Below are positions 36,485 through 45,592 of a stretch of 64,000 nt of DNA, piece by piece; the first letter of the stretch is position 1, and every line of letters begins with the position of its first letter. The DNA lies in assembly GCA_019721075.1 (NCBI GenBank), contig JAHEAD010000011.1:1-64000 (forward strand), given 5' to 3'. This stretch comes from Candidatus Sysuiplasma jiujiangense (GTDB taxonomy: Archaea; Thermoplasmatota; Thermoplasmata; Sysuiplasmatales; Sysuiplasmataceae). The notes below the pieces were generated by a model. It saw only the letters and a program-made list of their open reading frames with translations. It had not been told where the DNA came from and made no database searches. The translations under genes were made by a program, and so were the position numbers.

Positions 36485-37735
36485 CTAAATACCTGGATAA
36501 TTGGGTCCTAAACTTGTGCTGTCTTGCTCAAGAAACCACTTCCACACAGGCTTTATCGCTATCTTCCTTTCCGAGAACTCCATCTCATCCTCCTGATTGC
36601 AGGTCAGCAGCAGACCCTCTTTAAGCCCGAATGTCTCCATCGCTTCAACCAGACCTTTGATTTCACGATCCCTGTTATCGTCATCAATATCATAGCACAC
36701 CTGAATGGCCCTGACTATACTGTTTCCTTCCCTGACAACGAAATCACATTCTCTCTTTCCCTTATAATAATAAACCTGCCGGCCATGTCTGCGCATATTC
36801 AGGAAAACCTGATTTTCCAGAATTCTGCCCTTGTTTGGTGTAAACGAAATAGAATTTGCTCTGTATAATCCCGAATCTATAGAATAAACCTTTTTCGGAC
36901 TGATTGCCTGTTTTTTCATTGAATAATCAAATCTTGAAACTGTAAAGAGCAGGTAGCTGTCCTCCAGGTATGAGACATACGCAATCGCACTATTAGTAGA
37001 GCCAAGATTGAACATCTTTGCCAGCTTGTTGTACGAAAACTCGCCCCCCGTGTTGGACAGCAGGTACAGAGCCATTTCCTTCACTGTTTGCGGGTTTCTC
37101 AGCTTCTGTCTTACAACTATATCTCTTGCCAGTATATCATTCAACAGTTCCTGGAGTATCTCGTTTCTGCCATACCTGATGTATTCCGGGAAACCTCCCA
37201 TGCGGGTATATTCACCGAAGGAATCCGGTCCGGCAGCTGAAGATGTGAATTTCAGGAATTCGCCGTACGAGAAGGGAAAGAGTTCGTGCCTCAGATGCCG
37301 CCCCGTCAGTTTTGTTCCCAGTTCCCGGCTCAGGAGCGAGGCGTTCGAACCTGTGATAACAAAATGTTTTTTCCGATCAAGCATCGAGCGAACGAATGTT
37401 TCCCATCCATTGATGTTCTGGATCTCGTCAAGCAGATAAATATCGAACTTTCCGTATGCCTCGGTGAGTGCACTGTCGAGCTTCAGCAGGTCTCCGCTTT
37501 CCATCCCGGCTGTTCTTGGATCTTCAAAATTGAAGTAAGCAAAACACCGGGCATTCCTCATGACCTGACGAAGGAGTGTACTCTTTCCGCAACGTCTTAT
37601 TCCTGAGATCATAATTGCAAACGGCAGATTTACATCTATTCTGGACAGTTCATCACGGACAACACCTGTGTCCATAGTTGGAAGCTGCTCTTTCTGAGAG
37701 TTTACAACACCCTGCAGAGTCTCCTTTAGAATCAC
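36485..37735 (-). CDS. AAA-family ATPase with DUF4143 domain
   Basis: A 416-aa protein. The N-terminal AAA_14 ATPase has Walker A GIRRCGKST near residue 45 and Walker B YLLDEIQN near residue 100, with the sensor-type TGSNASLLS. The C-terminal part from about residue 200 is the DUF4143 region, with the nuclease-like KGKRECDFVVREG segment (D-E-x-D/K pattern) near residue 345. Such genes are very common in archaeal accessory DNA and spread between genomes; their function is not established. A tandem-repeat operator overlaps the promoter. Confidence 0.88.
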   Translation of the reverse strand: MILKETLQGVVNSQKEQLPTMDTGVVRDELSRIDVNLPFAIMISGIRRCGKSTLLRQVMRNARCFAYFNFEDPRTAGMESGDLLKLDSALTEAYGKFDIYLLDEIQNINGWETFVRSMLDRKKHFVITGSNASLLSRELGTKLTGRHLRHELFPFSYGEFLKFTSSAAGPDSFGEYTRMGGFPEYIRYGRNEILQELLNDILARDIVVRQKLRNPQTVKEMALYLLSNTGGEFSYNKLAKMFNLGSTNSAIAYVSYLEDSYLLFTVSRFDYSMKKQAISPKKVYSIDSGLYRANSISFTPNKGRILENQVFLNMRRHGRQVYYYKGKRECDFVVREGNSIVRAIQVCYDIDDDNRDREIKGLVEAMETFGLKEGLLLTCNQEDEMEFSERKIAIKPVWKWFLEQDSTSLGPNYPGI

Positions 37736-37745
37736 TGGATAATGT

Positions 37746-37781
37746 ATGCATCAGTACTATACAATATTATGCATTTGTACT
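37746..37781 (-). promoter_or_regulatory. Promoter with two direct-repeat operator half-sites
   Basis: ATGCATCAGTACT (37746-37758) and ATGCATTTGTACT (37769-37781) match at 11 of 13 positions and start 23 bases apart, about two helical turns. The A+T-rich stretch between them (ACTATACAATAT) contains the TATA box of the ATPase gene on the minus strand. A protein bound to both copies would cover the promoter. Confidence 0.5.
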
Positions 37782-38235
37782 GAACATGACTCGTTAGCCA
37801 TAGAGAAATAGTGGAATTTACCATCCTGACCGATGGCGCAATTTCTACATGCAGGTTTACTTATGATTACATCCATTGCCAGTTCTGTGGCAGACTGTTC
37901 CGTTCCATGAAACTTGACCGTTTATGCTTCGGGATATGGCATTCATTTTCTAAATCACAGGGGACACTGAGCACGGCCGTGTACCATACCGTCTTGTATT
38001 CAAGCTGTTTCCTTTACTAGACAAACGGCGTGTCTGAAATGGCAGCGGCAGGATGACGGTTCTTCACCATGCCGCCTGCATTCAGGTCTTCGACATCAAT
38101 AACCGGCTCGGCATTCAGTTTCCCATAATAGCGATGAACATCCCTGCCTCCCGCCAGATTACTGTGCTTCGACAATACTGTCTTGAAATAAAGAAACAGC
38201 GTGTGTATAGGTTAGTATTTGCCGATTATGTTCAG
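37782..38235. other. Intergenic region with repeat copy 2, no supported gene
   Basis: No gene is supported between the ATPase promoter and tRNA-Arg. Positions 37903-37960 are the second copy of the 58-base repeat found at 36327-36384. Confidence 0.45.
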
Positions 38236-38328
38236 CGGGCCCGCCGGGATTCGAACCCGGGACATCTGGCTCGCATCCGTTTCGTGCGTTAGAAGGCCAG
38301 TGCTATATCCGAACTAAGCTACGGGCCC
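38236..38328 (-). tRNA. tRNA-Arg (anticodon UCU) with 18-nt intron
   Basis: On the minus strand the acceptor GGGCCCG pairs with CGGGCCC and the T arm CCGGG-TTCGAAT-CCCGG is perfect. The anticodon stem CTGGC/GCCAG closes the loop CTTCTAA once an 18-base intron (38272-38289 on the plus strand) is removed after position 37, the canonical archaeal site. The anticodon is UCU. Discriminator is G; CCA is not encoded. Confidence 0.93.
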
Positions 38329-38440
38329 GCATTAAGCGTATAGTCTGCATTATTAAAAATGTGTGTCGCAATGGTAAATATGCCGTTTACTCATGGATCT
38401 AAATAGATAACAAAAAAATACTGCGAGTGTATGAACAGCT

Positions 38441-39226
38441 ATGCTGCTGTTAACAAACGATGACGGCGTCTACAGCCCGGGTCTGATTTCACTTTCAAAA
38501 GCACTGTCACCGATATCGAAACTGAGAGTTGTCGCTCCGAGGGGGGCGCAGAGCAGCACGGGAATGAGCATCACGTTCCACCGCCCCGTCAGGCTCGGGA
38601 AGGTGAAGTCGAAGAATTATGAGGCACTTGCCGTCGGCGGAACCCCTGCAGATTGTGTATTCCTCTCCGTTCACAGGCTCCTGAAGGGCAGGAAAATAGA
38701 CATGATTGTTTCAGGCATCAACATAGGAGGCAACCTGAGCATGCAGTCATTCTTCTCATCCGGAACGGTTTCCGCTGCAATGTCCGGAGCCATAATCGGA
38801 ATAAAATCCGTAGCCTTCTCCAAGGAGATAGAATCGGAGGATGAGCGTCTCAGTGAGGCTGAATTCAGGGATGCGTCATGGTGGGCGGCAAAAATAGTCA
38901 GCTTCCTCCTCAAAAAGGGTTTTCCGGAAACAGTGGATCTGCTGAATGTGAACTTCCCCGTCAGGACAAGGAAGGGCACCGGTGTAAGGATAACGCACAT
39001 GGCCAGGGAAATGTTCGACGATTATGTGGTGGAAAGGGAGGATCCGCGCGGAAACAAATACTACTGGCTCGCAGGAACGAAAAAGAAGAAATTCGAAAGG
39101 GACACCGACCTGAACGCAGTGCTTGGCAAATCAGAAATCAGTATTACACCGATAAGCGTCAGGTCGATACAGCATCCGGACAGGAAATCGATTGCGGCAC
39201 ATTTCTCGCCGCTCAATGCGGAATGA
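38441..39226 (+). CDS. surE: 5'/3'-nucleotidase SurE
   Basis: A 261-aa metal-dependent phosphatase acting on nucleoside monophosphates. The N-terminal LLTNDDGVYSPG carries the double-Asp metal site. QSSTGMSITFHRP, VGGTPADCVFLS, SGINIGGNL (Asn ligand) and GTVSAAMSGAIIGI follow in the family order. Start ATG 38441 gives exactly this N-terminus. It is transcribed away from the tRNA and convergent with the antiporter. Confidence 0.96.
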   Translation: MLLLTNDDGVYSPGLISLSKALSPISKLRVVAPRGAQSSTGMSITFHRPVRLGKVKSKNYEALAVGGTPADCVFLSVHRLLKGRKIDMIVSGINIGGNLSMQSFFSSGTVSAAMSGAIIGIKSVAFSKEIESEDERLSEAEFRDASWWAAKIVSFLLKKGFPETVDLLNVNFPVRTRKGTGVRITHMAREMFDDYVVEREDPRGNKYYWLAGTKKKKFERDTDLNAVLGKSEISITPISVRSIQHPDRKSIAAHFSPLNAE

Positions 39227-39257
39227 CGCGAAGCCCTGGCAGAACACGGAAGGCACA

Positions 39258-40841
39258 TCACTTCAGCCCGGATGCTTCTGTTCCCTCCCTCTTTCCCGAC
39301 GCGCCGGAGGGTCCAGCGCCAGCTACAGCCGATATGATTGTGAATGCGAATGTGGATATTATTATTGAAACCAGCGCGAGTACATATATGGTGCTCCCGA
39401 ATTCTATGCCCGATTGCAGAATCAGCACGGATATTGCCGCAACGGTGACCCCCTTCGGCATCGTTGCCGCAACAAGGCCGTAATCCTTCCTGATGCTGTC
39501 TGTCGAATATCTGCTGAAGAATGCAATCGGAAGGCCGAACGAACCGCTGATGTAACGTAGCACAAGGAAAAGTGGGCCCATGGCCAGAATCAGTATCACT
39601 GCTCCCGTAAGTTCTCCCGAAGGAATGGCCTGAACGCCCTTCGGGGGAGCGAAAAGCATCATCCCCAGCTCAACGCCGATGCTGAAGTAGAATACAATCC
39701 TGACGAGGAGCTCGAACTCCTCGTGGAAGAGCATCATGCCGGTGAATGTCCTCTTGCCCGTTGCGTCTGCGTCCCTGTCGAGTACGAGTTTTTCACCGCC
39801 GGGAAAGAGGTAGCCTATGAAGAAACCAAGATAGAGCAGGCCTATGAGCGCGAAAAGCACGTTTGCGAAACCGGCGAAGGATGTAAGGTTCAGTATTTCC
39901 TCAAAAACAAGAAGGGCTATGCCCAGGACAATGCCGTAGAGAATCATCCCCATTCTGAGCTGCTTTTCATTCATCTCACTGCCGTCCGAAGCTGATTCGG
40001 TAACTATGTCATTCATGGAGAAAACAGCATACGCCTTGAGCCTTGTCCTGCCCCTGTCCACCAGCCGCCTCTTGACAAAAAACACTATTATCTTCGAACC
40101 GGCAAAAACAAGAACCGGGATTCCTGCAAGCACAAAGATCAGCACGATTGAGTGGTACTGTATTACACCCGCGAGGGAACTGTATGTTGTGGCAAGAAAA
40201 CTGGCGAATGTGGGGTTGTAATTGCGTATATAAATCTGGTTATAAAATATGGCGACAAAGAGCAGCAGCACCACGCTGTTTACCGTCGATTCAAGCTTAA
40301 GCACACTGGTGAGTTTTGTAACATGGTCGCTGCGCCTTCCTCTCTCCGAAGACAGGTCCACAAGATGGTTCAGATAGGGAACAACCACGGCGGCAGAGGT
40401 CTCACCCAGAAGAGAGCCAAGCAGCGCTCCCAGTATCCACGGCCAGCCTAGCAGCCATTGACAGACATACCCGAAAAGTATTGCAGACGGTATGATATCG
40501 GCGAATGCCATTACCACGCCCGCAACCGCAACTCTCAGTCCGGAACCTCTGAGTTCTTTCACATCAGCTCCCAGTTTGAGACCCATGCCTGAATAAATCA
40601 GGACAAGAACGAGGTCTGTCACAAGCGGAATGGAAAAATTATTCAGGAACGAAACGAAGGAGTGCGGAAGCACGAGTATGCGATGAACTATGAAAAAGGC
40701 GAAGAGGAGACCGCCAAGAATCAGCACTATCACCTGGAAGGCTACACCTGAATTGAATTCATAGATGGCAAACGCAAGTATGGAACCCATCAGTATGAGA
40801 TAGGTCGCGAACAGAAGGACCAGATCTGCGGACGGATACAC
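39258..40841 (-). CDS. Cation/proton antiporter (CPA family)
   Basis: A 527-aa membrane protein with about 13 helices. Features include LVLIYSGMGLKLGADVKELR and LGSLLGETSAAVVVP (a Kef/NhaP-like acidic helix), and VAATMPKGVTVAAISVLIL near the C-terminus, a typical CPA region. There is no C-terminal nucleotide-binding domain. A central cytosolic loop of about 60 residues separates two membrane blocks. It probably exchanges Na+ or K+ for H+, relevant in an acidophile; the ion is not determined. Confidence 0.85.
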   Translation of the reverse strand: MYPSADLVLLFATYLILMGSILAFAIYEFNSGVAFQVIVLILGGLLFAFFIVHRILVLPHSFVSFLNNFSIPLVTDLVLVLIYSGMGLKLGADVKELRGSGLRVAVAGVVMAFADIIPSAILFGYVCQWLLGWPWILGALLGSLLGETSAAVVVPYLNHLVDLSSERGRRSDHVTKLTSVLKLESTVNSVVLLLFVAIFYNQIYIRNYNPTFASFLATTYSSLAGVIQYHSIVLIFVLAGIPVLVFAGSKIIVFFVKRRLVDRGRTRLKAYAVFSMNDIVTESASDGSEMNEKQLRMGMILYGIVLGIALLVFEEILNLTSFAGFANVLFALIGLLYLGFFIGYLFPGGEKLVLDRDADATGKRTFTGMMLFHEEFELLVRIVFYFSIGVELGMMLFAPPKGVQAIPSGELTGAVILILAMGPLFLVLRYISGSFGLPIAFFSRYSTDSIRKDYGLVAATMPKGVTVAAISVLILQSGIEFGSTIYVLALVSIIISTFAFTIISAVAGAGPSGASGKREGTEASGLK

Positions 40842-41025
40842 TGTGGCCGTTTGATATTCCTCCTATTCCTGACGTCGGCTAATGGTTAATAAAGATATTT
40901 CAGCAAAACTCGGCAGCATCGAAGGAGAAATCTGTGAACATATTAAAAGGATACAAGTGGGGGCGGCGTATTTGCGGCACAAAATACAGACAGTTATATG
41001 TTTTAATTCCGATTCCGCAGCCGGT

Positions 41026-42042
41026 ATGAAGACATGCGTAATCGGCAACAGGAATAATGTCGACATTGTAGAGACGGAGACACCGCACATATCAGAGGGA
41101 GATATGCTCATAGAGATGAGGGCATGCGGAATTTGCGGTACTGACATTGAGAAGGTCAGGGGAAATTACAGCTCGAGGATCCTGGGGCATGAAGCTGTCG
41201 GCATCGTGGCGAAAACAGGAGCAAAAGTCAAGGGTTTTCAGGTCGGAGACCGTGTTTTCCCGCACCATCATGTCCCGTGCTATCAGTGTCACTACTGCAG
41301 GAGAGGAAGCGAGACGATGTGCCCGCATTTTTCCAGGTCCAACCTGGATCCTGGCGGACTGTCCGAATATTTTCGCGTGCCTGAGTGGAATGTTGAAAGA
41401 AATGCGGTATTCAGAATACCAGACACCATGAACTTCAGGACAGCAGCATTGATTGAGCCATTTGCCTGCGTTGTAAGGAGTCTTGGAAAGACTGTTCTGA
41501 ACGACGGTGATACGGCGGCGGTTGTCGGCGTAGGCCCGGTCGGATTGATGCACGTCGCTGCACTGAAACTGTACGGCAGATGCAGGATCGCTGCAGTCGA
41601 TGTTTCGAAGAGCAGACTTGGTTTCGCCGGCGAAATCGGAGCAGGATTTACATTCGGTCCGGCCGAGAGCGTGGAGGGCGTGCTATCGATTACGGATGGC
41701 ATCGGCGCGGACACAGTCTTTGTCGCGACCGGGAACAGGGACGCGATTGCTGCAGCACTGGCAATGGTCAGGAAAGGTGGAAGAGTAATACAGTTCGGTC
41801 TTCCGCCTCCAGGGCTTGCACTTCCGGCGGACTATTCGGAAATATTCAAGAGGGAAATCTCAATAGTAAGCACCTATTCTGCGGTTGAGAAGGATGTCGA
41901 GAAGGCAATTCGCATCATTGCAGGGGACACCGCGAATTTTGAGAAACTCATATCGCACACGTTCAGGCTGGAAAACGCCAGGGAGGCGTTCGATCTGGCA
42001 GAGAAGGCGGATGACGCGAGGAAAATAGTCATAGAAGGATGA
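41026..42042 (+). CDS. Zinc-dependent medium-chain alcohol/polyol dehydrogenase
   Basis: A 338-aa MDR enzyme. The catalytic zinc site is CGICGTD with GHEAVG near residue 55; the structural zinc motif is CYQCHYCRRGSETMC near residues 85-100. The NAD(P) fold reads VVGVGPVGLMHVAAL. The pattern resembles sorbitol or threonine dehydrogenases; the exact substrate is unknown. ATG 41026 follows a TATA-like GTTATATGTTTTAA near 40992-41005, which excludes the longer frame beginning at 40882. Confidence 0.92.
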   Translation: MKTCVIGNRNNVDIVETETPHISEGDMLIEMRACGICGTDIEKVRGNYSSRILGHEAVGIVAKTGAKVKGFQVGDRVFPHHHVPCYQCHYCRRGSETMCPHFSRSNLDPGGLSEYFRVPEWNVERNAVFRIPDTMNFRTAALIEPFACVVRSLGKTVLNDGDTAAVVGVGPVGLMHVAALKLYGRCRIAAVDVSKSRLGFAGEIGAGFTFGPAESVEGVLSITDGIGADTVFVATGNRDAIAAALAMVRKGGRVIQFGLPPPGLALPADYSEIFKREISIVSTYSAVEKDVEKAIRIIAGDTANFEKLISHTFRLENAREAFDLAEKADDARKIVIEG

Positions 42043-42105
42043 AGGCGGGAGGAGGCGGAGACGCCGGAGATGCAGAGCTGAGCTGCAACAACAGGCGCTG
42101 TGCGG

Positions 42106-42807
42106 TCAGTCATCCTTAAGAGTGAAATAGATGCGCCTGTTTGATTTCCCCTTGTTTTCGAATCTGACAGGAATTATGCCTTTCAGTTCACCGAGTCTTT
42201 TCACATGGACACCGCCGTCCGCCTGAATGTCCAGCCCGGCAATTTCGACGATCCTGAATTTTTCAACCTGCGGGGGCGCAGTACCGGCAAGTTTTATCAT
42301 TGACGGTATCTTCATCGCCTCGTCCCTGGGCATGAAATACGATCTTACCTCCGGATTCCTCTTTATTTCGCTGTTTACAATATCTATGTAGTGATTCATG
42401 AGATCCCTGTCGAGCGTTTCAATGCTGAAATCTATCCTTGACTCCTGCGGTTCTATTTTGTTGCCTGTAATGAGAGCGCCGCTCTCCCTGTTGAATACGG
42501 CGCTGAGCGCATGAGCTGCGGTGTGCATCCTCATTATCCTGTATCTTCTCTCCCAGTCGAGCACACCCTCTATCTCCATTCCGGGGGAGAAAACCGAAGC
42601 ATCCTCCACAACATGCTGTATGGTTTCAGAATCCTTCAGTGTATCGGTGACTCTCACGCCGGACAGCATGCCGGTATCGCCCACAAGTCCGCCGCCCCTC
42701 GGATTGAAAGCGGTCCTGTCGAGTATGACCCTGCCGCCGTTCACCTCCATTACCCTTGCCGTGAACTTCGAAATGTACGCATCGTCCCAGAATATCTTGT
42801 CAGTCAT
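42106..42807 (-). CDS. alaX: Alanyl-tRNA editing protein AlaX
   Basis: A 233-aa free-standing trans-editing factor that hydrolyses mischarged Ser- or Gly-tRNA(Ala). The N-terminal FNPRGGGLVGDTG corresponds to the glycine-rich motif, and RMHTAAHALSAVF carries the HxxxH zinc ligands. The second zinc motif reads DIQADGGVHV, so the usual Cys of CGGTHV is replaced (Asp-Gly-Gly-Val-His); only the His remains. It is convergent with the dehydrogenase. Confidence 0.9.
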   Translation of the reverse strand: MTDKIFWDDAYISKFTARVMEVNGGRVILDRTAFNPRGGGLVGDTGMLSGVRVTDTLKDSETIQHVVEDASVFSPGMEIEGVLDWERRYRIMRMHTAAHALSAVFNRESGALITGNKIEPQESRIDFSIETLDRDLMNHYIDIVNSEIKRNPEVRSYFMPRDEAMKIPSMIKLAGTAPPQVEKFRIVEIAGLDIQADGGVHVKRLGELKGIIPVRFENKGKSNRRIYFTLKDD

Positions 42808-42820
42808 TCAATCCTCACAC

Positions 42821-43711
42821 TCACCGGCCTGCCCAGCAGGCGTTCCTGGATTTGTCATACCACGCATTTACATATTCTCCGGTTGATATTTTGTTGCAGA
42901 CGAAATGAGCATCGCAGTAATCACATATTTCCTCATTCCCTATGACCCAACCGGTGCCCGGATCCATATCCGTCTTGAGCTCGACCATTTCTTCAGACAG
43001 GCCCATTGTCAGCGTATCGAATGCGTCCGCAGTGCACTGATTGCATCCGGAAGAACATGGGTAGGGTTCAACCGTGTAGAACGGACCGTTGACACCATCA
43101 ACAGTGTCATGATAGTCGCAGAAATACGCGCACGAACTCTCGTTGGAAAGAGTAACGGTTACTCCCGGAGGCAGAAAGATGTTATATGCACCTCTTCTTC
43201 CCACATCTGTTATACTTCCTGACGAAATCCATGAGGCAAGCTTTTCCTTAATCTGTGAATTGGTCACAACCGAAGGAGGATCTTCAGGAACGGTGAAGCT
43301 TTTAGCCAGTCTCCCGATGCCGACGTTGTACTGACGCAGGCCGCCGGAATAGCCCGGGCTCGTTTCAATATCGGAAGTCGCTCTGTCCACCCTTGCAATC
43401 CATGCGCTGTTCTCCGGAGCGGCAAAGAATTTTCCCCAGTAGACGTTTATCCAGGAGTAACCGGTGCCCCAGAGCGGACCGCCGTTGTACACAATATCCG
43501 GAGAGGCCGCCTGGACAAGAATTCTGTGATCACAGGGCTGGGCGTAATGCCTTATTCCTGACGGATTGCTTGATATCGTTAGCCTGTAATCTATCAGCGG
43601 AACATTGAAGGCTGTTTCGTTTCCTCTTACGCCGATATGTGAAAAGGAAGTGATCTGCGAACCGCAGACAGGGCATGTGGAAATATCTGCGCATGACTTG
43701 CATCTCTTCAT
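42821..43711 (-). CDS. EXORDIUM/PHI-1-like protein with N-terminal zinc ribbon and altered metal site
   Basis: About 296 aa. It begins with a short Cys4 element (CKSCADISTCPVC). The body resembles the EXORDIUM-like family: GGPLWGTGYSWINVYWGKF, YFCDYHDT, VEPYPCSSGCNQCTADAFDTLT, then GLSEEMVELKTDMDPGTGW and EEICDYCD. In relatives I recall, the last region reads SHE..E..TDP..GW, so the expected His is Glu here. ATG 43711 is chosen because TATA box AAGTTAAAAT (43737-43746, minus strand) predicts initiation near 43715. It lacks a signal peptide from that start. Function unknown. Confidence 0.65.
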   Translation of the reverse strand: MKRCKSCADISTCPVCGSQITSFSHIGVRGNETAFNVPLIDYRLTISSNPSGIRHYAQPCDHRILVQAASPDIVYNGGPLWGTGYSWINVYWGKFFAAPENSAWIARVDRATSDIETSPGYSGGLRQYNVGIGRLAKSFTVPEDPPSVVTNSQIKEKLASWISSGSITDVGRRGAYNIFLPPGVTVTLSNESSCAYFCDYHDTVDGVNGPFYTVEPYPCSSGCNQCTADAFDTLTMGLSEEMVELKTDMDPGTGWVIGNEEICDYCDAHFVCNKISTGEYVNAWYDKSRNACWAGR

Positions 43712-43913
43712 CACAGAGACAGAAGACTGCATCGTTATTTTAACTTTCATAATCCGCGCGTGCTGCCGACTGGAAGAGCAAGGGGAGGAATGAAACGCCA
43801 TCACTGCACGCGGACCGTTTATCAGGCAGTGCTTCATCCTATCAGCGCACGCGGAAAGCAGAAAGGTTATTAATCCACAGAAATATGCAACAGCACCATC
43901 GAAGGGAGATCAA

Positions 43914-44738
43914 ATGGACTGGGGAATGAATAACCGAATCTCGAGAATGATCAAGCCCTCCACCGGACGCTCTGTCATGCTGGCCTGCGACCATGGATAC
44001 TTTATGGGGCCGACGCACAAACTGGAGAATCCACGCAGGACGATAGAGCCGCTCCTGCCCTATGCCGATGCGCTCGGCGTCACCAGGGGTGTGCTGCGCA
44101 CTTCTGTTGATCCGAGGTCGGACATACCTATTCTTTTGAGGGTTTCAGGCGGATCCAGCATCCTCAAGGAGGATTTGAGCGATGAGGAGATCACTACTTC
44201 GATAAAAGATGCACTCAGACTGAACGTATCAGCTGTGGCACTTTCCATTTTCGTCGGGAGCAGCCATGAGAAGCAGTCGCTCGTCAACCTCTCAAAACTG
44301 GTAGATGAGGGGGAGGAGTACGGGATGCCGGTCATGGCTATCACCGCAGTTGGCAAGGAACTCGAAAAACGCGACGCAAAATATCTTGCTCTCGCATGCA
44401 GACTTGCGGCTGAAATCGGAGTGCAGATGGTAAAGACATATTACTGTGAAGACTTCGCCAGGGTGGTTGACGGCTCTCCGGTGCCCCTTGTGGTTGCCGG
44501 CGGACCCAAACTCAATTCAGTGGAAGATGTGTTCAATCTGGTTCACAATGCGCTTGAGGATGGAGCGGTGGGAGTGGACATGGGCAGGAACATATGGCAG
44601 AATGAAAACCCTGTCGGCGTGATCAAGGCCATAAGAGCCATAACACACGAAAACGTAAATGCAAGGGAAGCTCTTCAGATGTTTGACGCCGAGAAGAGTG
44701 ACAAAACTAAACGAGTGGCTAACCCGGCCCGTCTATAA
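43914..44738 (+). CDS. Class I aldolase/thiolase of the LsrF/DeoC-like family
   Basis: A 274-aa TIM-barrel protein. DWGMNNRISRMIKP, VMLACDHGYFMGPT and VGVDMGRNIWQ are close to bacterial LsrF, which cleaves the phosphorylated product of autoinducer-2. The Schiff-base Lys is in QMVKTYYCEDF near residue 180. Archaeal relatives include class I fructose-bisphosphate aldolase and ADH synthase, so the substrate is open. A GGGAG precedes ATG 43914, and TATA-like GGTTATTAATCC lies near 43866-43877. Confidence 0.85.
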   Translation: MDWGMNNRISRMIKPSTGRSVMLACDHGYFMGPTHKLENPRRTIEPLLPYADALGVTRGVLRTSVDPRSDIPILLRVSGGSSILKEDLSDEEITTSIKDALRLNVSAVALSIFVGSSHEKQSLVNLSKLVDEGEEYGMPVMAITAVGKELEKRDAKYLALACRLAAEIGVQMVKTYYCEDFARVVDGSPVPLVVAGGPKLNSVEDVFNLVHNALEDGAVGVDMGRNIWQNENPVGVIKAIRAITHENVNAREALQMFDAEKSDKTKRVANPARL

Positions 44739-45016
44739 CCCCAATAATGTTTCGCGGCTGATTCGGTCCATATACGCACCGCATTGACGATCGGTTTCTG
44801 TGTATTCACCGGTCCGGAACATACCGCCCGCCGGTGCCCATGTAGCCAGAAGACGGATAAGAATCTCACCCATACCTGCCGTTGAAAATTGTGAATTGCG
44901 AAATCAAAGGAGCGGAAACCACTAGTTGTGCATCTCAACAGAAAAGCGATCGGCTGAAGCGGCTTCGGAGGAAGTTTTAAGCCGAAGTCATTATACCAGT
45001 CCGGATACGCAACAGG

Positions 45017-45089
45017 GCTCCCGTAGTGTAGCGGCCAATCATCTAAGCCTCTCGAGCTTGGGACTCGGGTTCAAATCCCGACGGGAGCA
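45017..45089 (+). tRNA. tRNA-Glu (anticodon CTC)
   Basis: Acceptor GCTCCCG (45017-45023) pairs with CGGGAGC (45082-45088); the discriminator is A. The anticodon stem TAAGC/GCTTG closes the loop CTCTCGA, giving anticodon CTC. The T arm TCGGG-TTCAAAT-CCCGA is perfect. A TATA-like AAGTTTTAAGCC lies at about 44971-44982. Its 3' end is duplicated at 47811-47834. Confidence 0.94.
45059..45082 (+). repeat. att-like direct repeat, left copy (inside tRNA-Glu)
   Basis: This 24-base stretch covers the variable loop, the T arm and the first acceptor base of tRNA-Glu. It is identical to 47811-47834. Confidence 0.75.
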
Positions 45090-45592
45090 AATTAAATTTT
45101 CGAACACAAACCCGGGTTCGATTTCATAGCCAGGGAAAAGAAACTGGCAACTATCCAGCATTTTGACACAACCATTTGTGGAATCCTTCCAATGAACCAG
45201 TCGCTGACGAATGACCTGAGCACGAGTTCTGTGAAATTGTTCCACGTCTTCGGCAATGTCCAGCATGCGGAGAGAATGTGTTCAAGCGAAGTCTCTCCAT
45301 CCCACGCCCTCCTGCCGCCACTGACAGTGCGGCGCAGCACACAACGGTGCCATAGGATTGAACGACAGTACAACTGCCGTGGTTCACATGTAGAGCACGG
45401 CCCTGCATATATATTTTTAATAAGGACTAGATAAAATTCTGTTGAACAGGCACACGATTCACGCTCATTTGCCAAAAAGATGAACAGTCACAAGAATCTC
45501 ATTGAAGATGCCACTCCGGCGAATTGCAGTTTTCAACAGTAACTGGAGATATTGTTAATATCTTGAACGTGCATAATACAATTGTGGAAAGG
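45090..45592. other. Gap inside the element, possible degraded coding remnants
   Basis: Three overlapping minus-strand frames contain short plausible stretches, as expected from a decayed gene, but none reads through and no family is recognised. A TATA box near 45551-45562 (ATTGTTAATATC) serves hicB. Confidence 0.4.

Noticed and set aside
45092-45475. 127-aa minus-strand frame in the tRNA-Glu element
   Set aside because: Three frames compete in this stretch, none is complete, and no family is recognised; listed as a possible remnant only.
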